Assembly (NCBI RefSeq): GCF_003419895.1
Contig: NZ_QPMM01000011.1
Coordinates: 326,670 to 390,669 of the forward strand
Length of the DNA stretch: 64,000 nucleotides
Origin: Chitinophaga silvatica
Lineage (GTDB): Bacteria > Bacteroidota > Bacteroidia > Chitinophagales > Chitinophagaceae
Direction: 5' to 3'
Shown here: piece after piece, positions 44,174 through 52,432 of the stretch
Layout: each line of letters begins with the position of its first letter
Numbering within the stretch: the first letter of the stretch is position 1
Translations under genes and position numbers: made by a program
Notes under the pieces: model-generated
What the model saw: only the letters and a program-made list of their open reading frames with translations
What the model was told of the DNA's origin: nothing
The model's database searches: none

Positions 44174-45322
44174 ATGGATATTATTCATGAACCCACTTAT
44201 CAGGCTGCTGCGAAGGTAGCCCCGGTGATAGAAAGGCATTTAAAAAAGCATTTGGTTGCCGCTAAGGAGAATGGAGAAGATGATTTGGCCGTAGTTCCAA
44301 CTGCCAGGCAGGTCGAGAAAATAATCGATGTAGCTTTTTGGGCCAGTTTGCGCAAAGAAGAAGGAATACCAATTCGTATATCAATTGCCTTTCTGCCGCC
44401 TTCACAGGCAGGCAAACCATTATTGTTTGAGCGTCCTATCAGGCTCACCCCTCAGTTACTGACCAAACTGGCTCCCGGAGTTGAACGTGCCGGAATCCAT
44501 ATTGGAGTATGGCCGGAGGGTGACGATCTATATGTCTGGGGAACCACTATCCGTTTACCTAATCTGTCCTTTGTATTGGATGTTTCAGAACCAGGTTTAC
44601 TGGTTGTAAAACACCGCCGGCTGGCCGGATTAGGAAAGTTCACCAATGTTGCCGTATTAAGAGGTGATCAGGTGAAGGTAGTGAATGAAGACAGTGGTTC
44701 ACTACCAGATAGCCCTTTAATTCTTCAATCCCTGTTGGGGGTAACTAAATCCTGTCTTTGGAACAATAGTGTGAATGTATTGATTCAGATAGCTGTTTCT
44801 ATGCGGGCACATAAACGTGGTGGTATCCTCCTGGTAACCCCCAGTTATTCCGATGCCTGGAAAGAATCAATTATCCATCCTTTACAATATCCGATTAATC
44901 CGGCTTTTTCCGGGATAGCCGATCTGCTCCGCTTCGATGGTAAAAGCGTCACTGAAATATACTGGCAGAATGCATTGAGAAGGGAGGTGGAAAATATTAC
45001 CGGACTTACGGCGGTAGACGGTGCCACCATCATCAACGATAAACAGGAGCTCCTGGCTTTTGGTGCTAAAATAGCAAGAGCTAAAGATGCTCCGGCCATC
45101 GAACAGGTTTTACTGACCGAACCCGTGGAAGACGGGATTCCATTATTACTCCATCCATCAGCAATTGGAGGCACCAGACATCTGTCGGCCGCCCAATTTG
45201 TTCATGATCAGAGAGACAGTATCGCCTTAGTTGCATCTCAGGATGGTTATTTTACAGTATTCACCTGGTCGGATCTTCAGCAGCTGGTACAGGCTCATAG
45301 AATTGATGTATTGTTATTATAA
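44174..45322 (+). CDS. Diadenylate-cyclase-like protein with N-terminal sensor-like domain
   Basis: A 382-residue cytosolic protein. The C-terminal third resembles the DAC (DisA_N) fold of c-di-AMP synthases: LTAVDGATIINDKQELLAFGAKI with DGA at 282-284, and IGGTRHLSAAQFVHDQRDSIALVASQDGYFTVF with GTRH at 333-336. The third residue of the usual RHR motif is leucine (RHL, L337). The N-terminal 200 residues look like the sensor-type domain (DACNV) described for such proteins, but I hold that name only tentatively. It may make c-di-AMP or a related nucleotide, or be an inactive binder. A pseudouridine synthase gene starts 3 bp later. Confidence 0.75.
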   Translation: MDIIHEPTYQAAAKVAPVIERHLKKHLVAAKENGEDDLAVVPTARQVEKIIDVAFWASLRKEEGIPIRISIAFLPPSQAGKPLLFERPIRLTPQLLTKLAPGVERAGIHIGVWPEGDDLYVWGTTIRLPNLSFVLDVSEPGLLVVKHRRLAGLGKFTNVAVLRGDQVKVVNEDSGSLPDSPLILQSLLGVTKSCLWNNSVNVLIQIAVSMRAHKRGGILLVTPSYSDAWKESIIHPLQYPINPAFSGIADLLRFDGKSVTEIYWQNALRREVENITGLTAVDGATIINDKQELLAFGAKIARAKDAPAIEQVLLTEPVEDGIPLLLHPSAIGGTRHLSAAQFVHDQRDSIALVASQDGYFTVFTWSDLQQLVQAHRIDVLLL

Positions 45323-45325
45323 GAC

Positions 45326-45931
45326 GTGAAGCATAGATATTTCATTATAAATAAGCCAACTGGAATGGTATCGCAGTTTATAAGCTCTGTACCTGTCCGT
45401 TTGCTGGGTGATCTGGCCTTCGATTTTCCGGAAGGTACACATGCGATTGGACGACTGGACAATCACTCGGAAGGTTTACTGATCCTTACTACCAATAAAA
45501 TTGTTACACAACTCTTGTTCTGTGGAGAAAAGCCACATACCCGAACTTACCTGGTAAGGGTAAAAGGGAAAATGAGCGCATCTACCTTACAAAAATTAAG
45601 GAGTGGAGTACCAATCAGGATAAGTAATGATGATTATTATATTGCCAAACCTACTCATGTAGAAATAGTGGAACGCCCAGCTTCACTGGCAGATAGGCCG
45701 GGGGAGCTGCCCATTGATGCACCACAAACCTGGTTGTTGATTACACTTACAGAAGGGAAATACCACCAGATTAGAAAAATGGTAGGTGCTTTAAAGCACC
45801 GCTGTCAACGGCTGATACGCGTTTCTATAGAAGACCTGGAACTGGATCAGCTATTGCCTGGTGAGGTTAAAGAGTTGCAGGAAGACTATTTTTTCTCCAA
45901 ATTAAACATTTCTTACCCGGTGAAAAATTAG
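45326..45931 (+). CDS. rluE: Pseudouridine synthase of the RsuA/RluE family
   Basis: A 201-residue enzyme starting at GTG (45326). No S4 domain: it begins directly with YFIINKPTGMVSQF. Catalytic D45 lies in AIGRLDNHSEGLLILT; then YLVRVKGKM and LTEGKYHQIRKMVGALKHRCQRLIRVSI, the family C-terminal motif. Short RluE-type enzymes modify 23S rRNA; the exact uridine cannot be proven from sequence. Starts 3 bp after the DAC-like gene, so they are cotranscribed. Confidence 0.9.
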   Translation: MKHRYFIINKPTGMVSQFISSVPVRLLGDLAFDFPEGTHAIGRLDNHSEGLLILTTNKIVTQLLFCGEKPHTRTYLVRVKGKMSASTLQKLRSGVPIRISNDDYYIAKPTHVEIVERPASLADRPGELPIDAPQTWLLITLTEGKYHQIRKMVGALKHRCQRLIRVSIEDLELDQLLPGEVKELQEDYFFSKLNISYPVKN

Positions 45932-45941
45932 CATAAAAGTG

Positions 45942-46052
45942 TATTTTTGCGCTCCCTGCATCAAAATCATTTAAGATATACGCAGATCCGAAAACGTACT
46001 GAAAAGGCTTCTCAGGGCCTCCAAGGCGAAAGTAGGGTCTGCGTTTTTTTTA
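45942..46052 (+). ncRNA. Structured RNA or attenuated leader ending in a terminator
   Basis: A TATTTTTG (45942-45949) of the -7 form is followed by a 10-bp stem (ACGCAGATCC 45980-45989 with GGGTCTGCGT 46035-46044, one G-U pair) closing a 45-base loop that contains TACT/AGTA and GGC/GCC pairings, then eight T. It is too elaborate for a bare terminator and could be a small RNA or a leader of the glutaminase-like gene at 46134; it may equally just terminate the upstream operon. The -33 box is poor. Confidence 0.4.
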
Positions 46053-46133
46053 TGAACGGTTATGATTCATAATAAAGATGTATTACATTTAAAAATGTAT
46101 TTAATACGCTTAATCGTTTTATAAATTCCCTTT

Positions 46134-48596
46134 ATGAGGAAATTAGCAACTACCTTAGGAATCCTGGGCGTTTGCTCAGGCGCCATAGCGCAGCAGAAGG
46201 CTCCTGCTTATCCACTGATCACTCACGATCCTTATTTCAGCATCTGGTCGGCCACCGATGCACTTAACAACAGTACTACCAACCATTGGACAGGAGCTAA
46301 ACAATCGCTGATTGGCCTGGTGAAAGTAGATGGTACCACTTATCAGGTATTAGGGCAAAATGAAACGCACTACAATGCTATTCTCCCAACTTCCGATGAA
46401 AATGATTACCAGGTAAAATATACTGAATCTACTCCGGCTACCGACTGGATGCTGAATGATTTTAATGATAAAGCCTGGAAGAATGGTAAGGCCCCTTTTA
46501 GTGATGATGAAACTTCAAAAGGAACGCTCTGGAGAAGCCATGATCTTTATACCAGAAGAACATTTAATCTGGCAGATCTGAACACCAACCTGTTTCTGAA
46601 AATTGGGCACGATGATAACGTTGTAGTATATCTGAATGGAGAACAGATCTATAAACATAAGGGATGGCATAACGACTGCCGGTATATCCCAATCCCTGAT
46701 GCCGCAAAGAGCAAATTAAAGAACAAGGGAAACGTATTGGCCATTCATGTAGAAAATACTGCAGGCGGTGCATTCCTGGATGCCGGTATTTCTGCTGAAG
46801 TACCTGCCATTAACCTGGCTGAAAAAGGCATACAAAGAAACGTTGAGATTAATGCCACTCAAACTAAATACACCTTTAACTGCGGTAAAGTGGATGTTAG
46901 TTTAACATTCACCTCTCCATTATTAATGGACGACCTGATGTTATTATCCCGCCCTGTATCATATATTTCTTACAGTGTAGCTGCAAACGATAATGCATCT
47001 CATGAGGTAGAAGTACTTTTTGGTGCTTCTTCAAATATCAGTGTTAATACGCCGAGTCAACCTGTTACTGCTTCGAAATATACTACAGGTGCTTTATCTG
47101 TATTGAAAGCTGGTTCTGTTGAACAACCTGTATTAAAAAAGAAAGGGGATAATCTGCGAATCGACTGGGGATATATGTATGTTGCTACTCCTTCCGCCAC
47201 AAATCCAACTCAATATATCTCTACCGCCGAAGGTGCAGAAGATGCCTTTATAAATAATAAGAAAGCCCCGGCCGGAGGCAAGAAGCAATTAATGCTGGCT
47301 ACCGCCGTAAAGCTGGGTAAAGTAGATGCTACTGCGAAAGAACAGTTGTTCCTGCTGGGATATGATGATCTTTATGCGTTGCAGTATTTCCATACCAATC
47401 TTAAAGCCTGGTGGAAAGAAGATCCAACCCAAACTATCGATAAGCAACTGAATGCAGCATTTAATGATTATAGCAAAATTCTCAGCAAATGCGAACAATT
47501 CAATCAACAATTGTATAAAGATGCAGTAGCAGCAGGAGGAGAGAAGTATGCTCAATTATGCGAACTGGCTTACCGACAAGCAATTTCAGCGCATAAACTG
47601 GCGAAGAGTCCGCAAGGCGAGATTCTGTTTCTTTCAAAAGAAAACTTCAGTAATGGCTGTATCAATACTGTGGATGTAACTTATCCGTCGGCACCTTTAT
47701 TCCTTTTGTATAATCCTGAATTATTGAAAGGAATGATGAATGGTATTTTCTATTTCTCCGAAAGTGGAAACTTCAAAGAACCATATGCTGCACATGATTT
47801 GGGTACTTATCCATTGGCTAACGGTCAGGTATACGGAGAAGGTATGCCAGTAGAAGAATCCGGTAACATGCTTGTATTGGCTGGTGCGATTGCCAGAGCA
47901 GAAGGACATGCAGATTATGCAAAGAAGCATTGGAACACACTTACAACCTGGGCCGAATACCTGATGAAAGAAGGATTTGATCCGGCTAATCAGTTATGTA
48001 CAGATGATTTTGCTGGTCACCTGGCCCGCAATACCAACCTTTCTTTAAAAGCGATTGCCGGAATCCGTTCCTATGCTATGTTGGCACGCATGCAGGGCCT
48101 TGGTGCCGTAGCCGACAAATACGAAGGAGCTGCTAAGGAAATGGCTGCAAACTGGGTAAAACTGGCAAATGATGGAGATCACTTCTCTTTAGCATTTGAA
48201 AGTAAAAATACCTGGAGCCAGAAATATAACATGGTTTGGGATAAAGTTTTAAACTTCAATCTATTCACTCCTGAAGTCTATAAGAAAGAAATTAATTATT
48301 ATCTGACCCGTCAGGAAAACTATGGCTTACCGCTGGATAGCCGTAAGACCTACACCAAATCCGATTGGATTATGTGGACGGCAGTATTAACAGATAACAA
48401 TAACGATTTTGATGCTTTAATCAATCCGCTTTATCGTTATGCAACGGAAACACCTACACGTGTACCATTGAGCGACTGGCACGAAACAACCAATGGGAAA
48501 ATGGTTGGATTTCAGGCCAGAAGCGTAGTAGGAGGATATTTCATGAAGATGTTACAAGCCAAGTTTAATCCTTTGCCGGCAAGCGCAAAGCGATAA
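46134..48596 (+). CDS. Glutaminase-family (GtaA-like) secreted protein
   Basis: An 820-residue secreted protein with signal MRKLATTLGILGVCSGAIAQ. The start APAYPLITHDPYFSIWSATDALNNSTTNHWTGAKQSLIGLVKVDG is the DUF4964 domain; about 105-215 forms a beta-rich insert (FNDKAWKNGKAPF, LKIGHDDNVVVYLNGEQIYKHKGW); 230-470 fits DUF5127; 480-660 DUF4965 (FLSKENFSNGCINTVDVTYPSAPLFLLYNPELLKGMM); the rest DUF1793 (GIRSYAMLARMQG, WHETTNGKMVGFQARSVVGGYFMKML). That order is of the glutaminase A family, which is structurally a six-hairpin glycosidase relative; real substrate may be a glycan or glutamine. Strong terminator follows. Confidence 0.92.
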   Translation: MRKLATTLGILGVCSGAIAQQKAPAYPLITHDPYFSIWSATDALNNSTTNHWTGAKQSLIGLVKVDGTTYQVLGQNETHYNAILPTSDENDYQVKYTESTPATDWMLNDFNDKAWKNGKAPFSDDETSKGTLWRSHDLYTRRTFNLADLNTNLFLKIGHDDNVVVYLNGEQIYKHKGWHNDCRYIPIPDAAKSKLKNKGNVLAIHVENTAGGAFLDAGISAEVPAINLAEKGIQRNVEINATQTKYTFNCGKVDVSLTFTSPLLMDDLMLLSRPVSYISYSVAANDNASHEVEVLFGASSNISVNTPSQPVTASKYTTGALSVLKAGSVEQPVLKKKGDNLRIDWGYMYVATPSATNPTQYISTAEGAEDAFINNKKAPAGGKKQLMLATAVKLGKVDATAKEQLFLLGYDDLYALQYFHTNLKAWWKEDPTQTIDKQLNAAFNDYSKILSKCEQFNQQLYKDAVAAGGEKYAQLCELAYRQAISAHKLAKSPQGEILFLSKENFSNGCINTVDVTYPSAPLFLLYNPELLKGMMNGIFYFSESGNFKEPYAAHDLGTYPLANGQVYGEGMPVEESGNMLVLAGAIARAEGHADYAKKHWNTLTTWAEYLMKEGFDPANQLCTDDFAGHLARNTNLSLKAIAGIRSYAMLARMQGLGAVADKYEGAAKEMAANWVKLANDGDHFSLAFESKNTWSQKYNMVWDKVLNFNLFTPEVYKKEINYYLTRQENYGLPLDSRKTYTKSDWIMWTAVLTDNNNDFDALINPLYRYATETPTRVPLSDWHETTNGKMVGFQARSVVGGYFMKMLQAKFNPLPASAKR

Positions 48597-48604
48597 TCAC
48601 AAAT

Positions 48605-48638
48605 AAAACCCTTCCCTAACCGGAAGGGTTTTTTATTT
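48605..48638 (+). terminator. Rho-independent terminator after the glutaminase-like gene
   Basis: AAAACCCTTCC (48605-48615), loop CTAACC, GGAAGGGTTTT (48622-48632), then TTATTTTA. Perfect 11-bp stem starting 9 bp after the stop codon. Confidence 0.92.
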
Positions 48639-48803
48639 TAGTCTTCTCCTCTTTCAATTCAATCTGTAAAATCCCCAATTCAGCCAGGAGTCTTGGTAAG
48701 CTGACCAAATTCTATTAGTCAGCCTTTTATTTTCTAATCATTTTATAATCTCAGTGCTACCTGCAACGCTCTATCTTTGACTGCCTGTCAAATAGCTAAA
48801 ACT

Positions 48804-50450
48804 ATGAAGAACCTTTACTGGGTAGCTTTTCTCTTGTTTCCACTTTCTCTTGCTGCACAATCAGATAATATTGATTTAGGCAATAAACAATATAACCTCC
48901 TCGACCGGCTGGATATACGCACACAGAATGATACGCTTCTTGGATTTACCTCTTTTAAGCCATACAGTCGAAAAAAAATGACGGAAAGGGTGCAATGGAT
49001 AGATTCTATGGATCAGAAGGGATTGTTACCATTTCGACTCACCCCAACCGATAAATATAATATTCGGCAAATGCTTTCTGATAACTGGGAGTGGTCTTCA
49101 AATGATGTTTATACCCGTAAGCCTTTACTAGGTGTTTTTTATCGCAGGCCAGGAGCGTTTTATGCCGTGAATGTACCAGACTTTAAACTTACCATTAATC
49201 CGGTTCTTAACTTGCAATATGGTGCTGCCAACGATGGAACTGGCAGTATTTACCAGAATACTCGAGGCATTGTTTTAAGGGGTGTGATTGCCAACAAAGT
49301 TGGATTTTATACCTACCTGACAGATAACCAGGAGCGGGATCCTGCCTACGTCAGGGATTTTGTTACTAAACATGATGCGGTGCCTGGAGCTGGATTTTAT
49401 AAGGATTTCAGTACTAACGCTTACGACTACTTTGATGCCCGCGGAGGTATTTTCTTTAATGCAGCCAAATATTTTGATATCCAGTTTGCCTATGATAAGC
49501 TATTCATCGGAAATGGGTACCGTAGCCTGTTTTTAAGTGATTTCAGCAGCAATTACCTGTACCTCCGTATTAGTACAAGAATCTGGAAATTTGATTACGA
49601 GAATATCATTTCCCAAACAATTGCGCCATTTCCACCTTTTCATTTACAAAGAGAACTCCGTCCGCAGAACTATATGATGATGCATCATCTTTCTCTCCAG
49701 GTTACCCGATGGTTGAATCTTGGATTTTATGAGAATATTATGGAAGATGGCAGCCATGGACTTCAACTGAGTTACTTAAACCCTGTTATTTTTTACAGAT
49801 CGATAGAACAACAACTGGGTTCTGTAGGAAAAGCTAATATAGGATTTGAAGTAAAAGCCAACATCGCAAAATCTGTTCAGGTATACGGACAACTACTAAT
49901 CAATGAATTTGTAACTAAAGAAGTGCTCCATTACAGAAAAGGCAATTTTGCCAATAAACAAGCCTTTCAACTTGGCCTGAAATATATCGATGTCTTTAAT
50001 ATTAAAAACCTCGACCTGCAATTTGAAGCTAATTACATTCGTCCATTTACCTACACAAACTATGACTCTACCACCAATTTTACACACTATAACCAACCTT
50101 TAGCCCATCCAATGGGAGCTAACCTTAAAGAATTTATTGGAATTCTACGTTATCAGCCTGTTCCTCGTTTATACATTACCGGTAAACTAATGCATAACCT
50201 CCAGGGCCTCGACTCTGCCGGTTTCAACATGGGTGGTGATGTATTCCGTAGCTATAACACCAGGCCCAGAGACTATGGATTCTTTATCGGTAGCGGTATC
50301 CCTACAAAAACTACCTACGCCGCTCTAAACCTCTCTTACGAACTTATTCCCAACACCTTCCTGGACCTAAATACGACCTACAGAACTAATGTCTTTTTCT
50401 ATACTTTAGGCTTTAGGATGAATATTCGGCAGAGGGAGTTTAACTTTTAA
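48804..50450 (+). CDS. Wzi-like outer membrane beta-barrel protein
   Basis: A 548-residue outer membrane protein from the ATG at 48804 (a TTG at 48777 belongs to the -7 box region TATCTTTG at 48772-48779). Signal MKNLYWVAFLLFPLSLAAQ, then RKKMTERVQWIDSMDQ and a long run of amphipathic strands rich in aromatic residues, ending NIRQREFNF with terminal phenylalanine. This resembles the Bacteroidota capsule-assembly Wzi family (also the RemB-like gliding proteins). Likely anchors a surface polysaccharide. Followed by the tRNA-Lys promoter. Confidence 0.8.
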   Translation: MKNLYWVAFLLFPLSLAAQSDNIDLGNKQYNLLDRLDIRTQNDTLLGFTSFKPYSRKKMTERVQWIDSMDQKGLLPFRLTPTDKYNIRQMLSDNWEWSSNDVYTRKPLLGVFYRRPGAFYAVNVPDFKLTINPVLNLQYGAANDGTGSIYQNTRGIVLRGVIANKVGFYTYLTDNQERDPAYVRDFVTKHDAVPGAGFYKDFSTNAYDYFDARGGIFFNAAKYFDIQFAYDKLFIGNGYRSLFLSDFSSNYLYLRISTRIWKFDYENIISQTIAPFPPFHLQRELRPQNYMMMHHLSLQVTRWLNLGFYENIMEDGSHGLQLSYLNPVIFYRSIEQQLGSVGKANIGFEVKANIAKSVQVYGQLLINEFVTKEVLHYRKGNFANKQAFQLGLKYIDVFNIKNLDLQFEANYIRPFTYTNYDSTTNFTHYNQPLAHPMGANLKEFIGILRYQPVPRLYITGKLMHNLQGLDSAGFNMGGDVFRSYNTRPRDYGFFIGSGIPTKTTYAALNLSYELIPNTFLDLNTTYRTNVFFYTLGFRMNIRQREFNF

Positions 50451-50473
50451 TTCAAAATAATCTTAGATAAATA

Positions 50474-50504
50474 TTTGGTTTTCAATTTCTTTTTCCTACT
50501 TTTG
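50474..50504 (+). promoter_or_regulatory. Bacteroidota promoter of the tRNA-Lys gene
   Basis: TTTG (50474-50477), exactly 19 bases, TACTTTTG (50497-50504): a full match to TTTG-N19-TAnnTTTG. Predicted start near 50511, shortly before the tRNA (50524). The spacing is one base shorter than at the efflux promoter (12025-12056). Confidence 0.85.
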
Positions 50505-50523
50505 CACTCCCGATTCAGGGAAA

Positions 50524-50596
50524 GATTCCGTAGCTCAGTTGGTAGAGCAATACACTTTTAATGTATGGGTCTTGGGTTCGAGTCCCAACGGGATCA
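50524..50596 (+). tRNA. tRNA-Lys (anticodon TTT)
   Basis: A 73-base cloverleaf. Acceptor GATTCCG (50524-50530) with CGGGATC (50589-50595) and discriminator A; D arm TAGCTCAGTTGGTAGAGCA; anticodon stem ATACA/TGTAT with loop CTTTTAA, anticodon TTT; T arm TTGGGTTCGAGTCCCAA. No encoded CCA. Its 3' side is a typical site of integration and begins the island that follows. Confidence 0.97.
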
Positions 50597-50597
50597 C

Positions 50598-50714
50598 AGA
50601 CTTACTTTAAAACCTGCGCCTAGCGCGGGTTTTTCTTTTTTAGTCGAGGTTTTGGTCGAGTTCCGATTGTATAACTTCAATTTCTTCCTCTACTTTATAA
50701 AGGCTAACGGATGT
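50598..50714. repeat. Left direct repeat of the island with a truncated reading frame
   Basis: From 50601 the bases run parallel, with an offset of 3440, to 54041-54123: terminator, T run, then TTTTAGTCGAG and GTCGAGTTCCGAT. Read on the minus strand the repeat encodes a stop-bounded tail (50714-50640) ending VEEEIEVIQSELDQNLD, possibly the last codons of a lost recombinase, but this identification is a guess. Likely attachment-site relic beside tRNA-Lys. Confidence 0.55.
50611..50640 (+). terminator. Terminator after tRNA-Lys
   Basis: AACCTGCGC (50611-50619), loop CTA, GCGCGGGTT (50623-50631), then TTTCTTTTT. Nine base pairs with one T-G. A near-copy stands at 54049-54080, as part of the direct repeats that flank the island. 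Confidence 0.88.
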
Positions 50715-50773
50715 TTACTAAGTTACTAAACTTAGGACTATTTACTCACTAATAATTAAGGCCTTTAAAATAA

Positions 50774-51610
50774 CTAACTCTTTTTTTGTTGCTCAATGAG
50801 TCTTAAGCACAAATGAACAGTTGACAAATAACAATAGAAAATCCAGGAGTGCCAAATGGGTTTGTCATAGTCAGTCTTTTGTCTAACGTTATGATGCCTT
50901 ATACCAAAAGTATTTGCTATTTCGAAGAGTTCATTTGTGTCTTTATTCATAAGTACACCTTTTATCTGCGGCTTGAGATACTCTAATACATCAGCCAAAT
51001 CTCTCAATGCGTCCCTTCTTTCGTCTAAATTGGCAGTTGCTCTTCTAAATTTGATTATCGCCGCAGAAATTTTCTTTTTTATATTATCCTCATCATTTGT
51101 AGGAATAGGCGCAGCATATATTGCCTCGAAGCCTTCTTCTGTACATTCAAGAATTTCCCCTTTAGGAGAGATTTCCAGATTTCTAAATTTTTTAAGTATT
51201 GGATTTATTACATCTCTGAATTCTTTTCTTCCTGAGTCGTCATCGGCTTTTGTAACATGGATTCCACAATCATTCCAATTATGATAGTGACTATCTATGG
51301 GCTTAGAACAACAATCATGAAGAATTTCAATCATTGTAAAAATATCTACATCCGAGTAACTATCAATATGGCTAAAAATTGGCCAATCGTAAGCCTTTCC
51401 GACCTTAAGAAAGATTGCCGTTGAAATGTCATTACCAAGAATTCCATCAATTCGCCCATCAGTGCAATCATTGCCGAAGTACTTTTGAAAATATCCAGCA
51501 TCAAAAAGATTTCTATAGACTAATAAAAATGCCTTCTTAAACATTTGAGGGCTTATATCCTCGAATTTGGTAAATCCTTTTCTAATGGCATAATACTCTC
51601 GATCTTCCAT
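50774..51610 (-). CDS. Unknown cytosolic protein of the island
   Basis: A 278-residue soluble protein I cannot place. Notable: an N-terminal DGRIDGILGNDISTA block, HDCCSKPIDSHYHNWNDCGIHV with several cysteines and histidines, a helical region FRRATANLDERRDALRDLADVLEYLKP, and a C-terminal IANTFGIRHHNVRQKTDYDKPIWHSWIFYCYLSTVHLCLRLI. The RHHN..Q plus hydrophobic helix end resembles C-terminal parts of proteins often seen in islands and defence loci, but no nuclease or phosphodiesterase motif is certain. The only large gene of the island on the minus strand. Confidence 0.85.
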   Translation of the reverse strand: MEDREYYAIRKGFTKFEDISPQMFKKAFLLVYRNLFDAGYFQKYFGNDCTDGRIDGILGNDISTAIFLKVGKAYDWPIFSHIDSYSDVDIFTMIEILHDCCSKPIDSHYHNWNDCGIHVTKADDDSGRKEFRDVINPILKKFRNLEISPKGEILECTEEGFEAIYAAPIPTNDEDNIKKKISAAIIKFRRATANLDERRDALRDLADVLEYLKPQIKGVLMNKDTNELFEIANTFGIRHHNVRQKTDYDKPIWHSWIFYCYLSTVHLCLRLIEQQKKS

Positions 51611-51837
51611 TTTTCTTTCGTTAGTTTATTTACCATAAATGTAAGAATTATCTGAAGTTGAATACCGTATATATTTTATGTATGGGAGCCACTTAAATTT
51701 ACCTAGGTTTGTTACTGAAACGGTTAGAGATTATTTGCTAAATTTTTTTGCTTTTAGACAAGATTATTAGCAAAATTTATTTTTTGGAATGAACAAAGAG
51801 AAATATCTTTGAAGGTGTTAATGTAAGCACAAAACAA

Positions 51838-51867
51838 AAATCCGTACCAATCTAATGGTACGGATTT
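51838..51867 (-). terminator. Minus-strand terminator
   Basis: AAATCCGTACCA (51838-51849) and TGGTACGGATTT (51856-51867), a perfect 12-bp stem with loop ATCTAA. On the minus strand it is followed by TTGTTTTG, so it terminates leftward transcription coming from the hairpin-rich stretch to its right. Confidence 0.7.
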
Positions 51868-52164
51868 AAAGATATACTTCCTCAGCGATGTGCGAAATTG
51901 CTTAAAAAGGAAGTTGTTTTTAAAATGCCGAGAATGTACAAAAGGGCTAAAGCCCTGCAAACCAATCGACGTAAAAAACGTCGATTGGCTGCGAACACAG
52001 AGAACAATGATAATGTGTTGCGCGCGAATTCTAGAATGAACAAGATCCTTGACCTTGTTTTAAGTGTCACCAAGTGTATTATGCAAATGCTACCTTGTTT
52101 AATTAGACACGATTCTTGATTTCATTCAAAGGCCGGCTACTCGTACTAGTCGGTCTTTGTTTTT
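51868..52164. other. Hairpin-dense non-coding stretch of the island
   Basis: Several inverted repeats crowd here: AGGGCT/AGCCCT (51943-51956, loop AA), CCAATCGACGT/ACGTCGATTGG (51962-51988, loop AAAAA), ATTCTAGAAT (52028-52037), AACAAG/CTTGTT (52039-52059), and AAAGGCCG with CGGTCTTT (52128-52158) followed by GTTTTT, a plus-strand terminator. A basic 64-codon frame from ATG 51925 coincides but its runs RRKKRR come from the palindrome. May be an RNA gene or a transfer/replication site; 52165-52432 shows only AT-rich sequence and the run ACGACGGCACGACGGC near 52322. Confidence 0.45.
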
Positions 52165-52432
52165 GTAGGCTACCAAGTAGGCTACAAAAATACGATGTAA
52201 CTTACGCTGAATTCACTTAATAAAAAAATTTTTTTCCGAATTCGGAAAAATGCTTAGCAAAAAAACATTGATAATTAATAAATTATGAAGATGTATTTTT
52301 ATAATTTGTTTATTTGAAAATGACGACGGCACGACGGCGAAATGACGAAACAACTACGGCAATACAGCGAAAGCATGTTGGATATTTTTATCCTTACCTT
52401 TATTGAGTTGTTAAAAGTTAACTTGGCAGAAT

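Noticed and set aside
51838..52060. Retron msr/msd RNA
   Set aside because: Hairpins are present but there is no reverse transcriptase gene in the window.
51898..52119. Small basic protein of 64-73 residues
   Set aside because: Its basic runs are encoded by palindromic DNA and no homologue is recognised; kept as part of the hairpin-dense stretch.
52322..52378. ACGACGGCACGACGGC run as a direct-repeat origin
   Set aside because: Only a short imperfect repetition; no iteron spacing or replication gene nearby.
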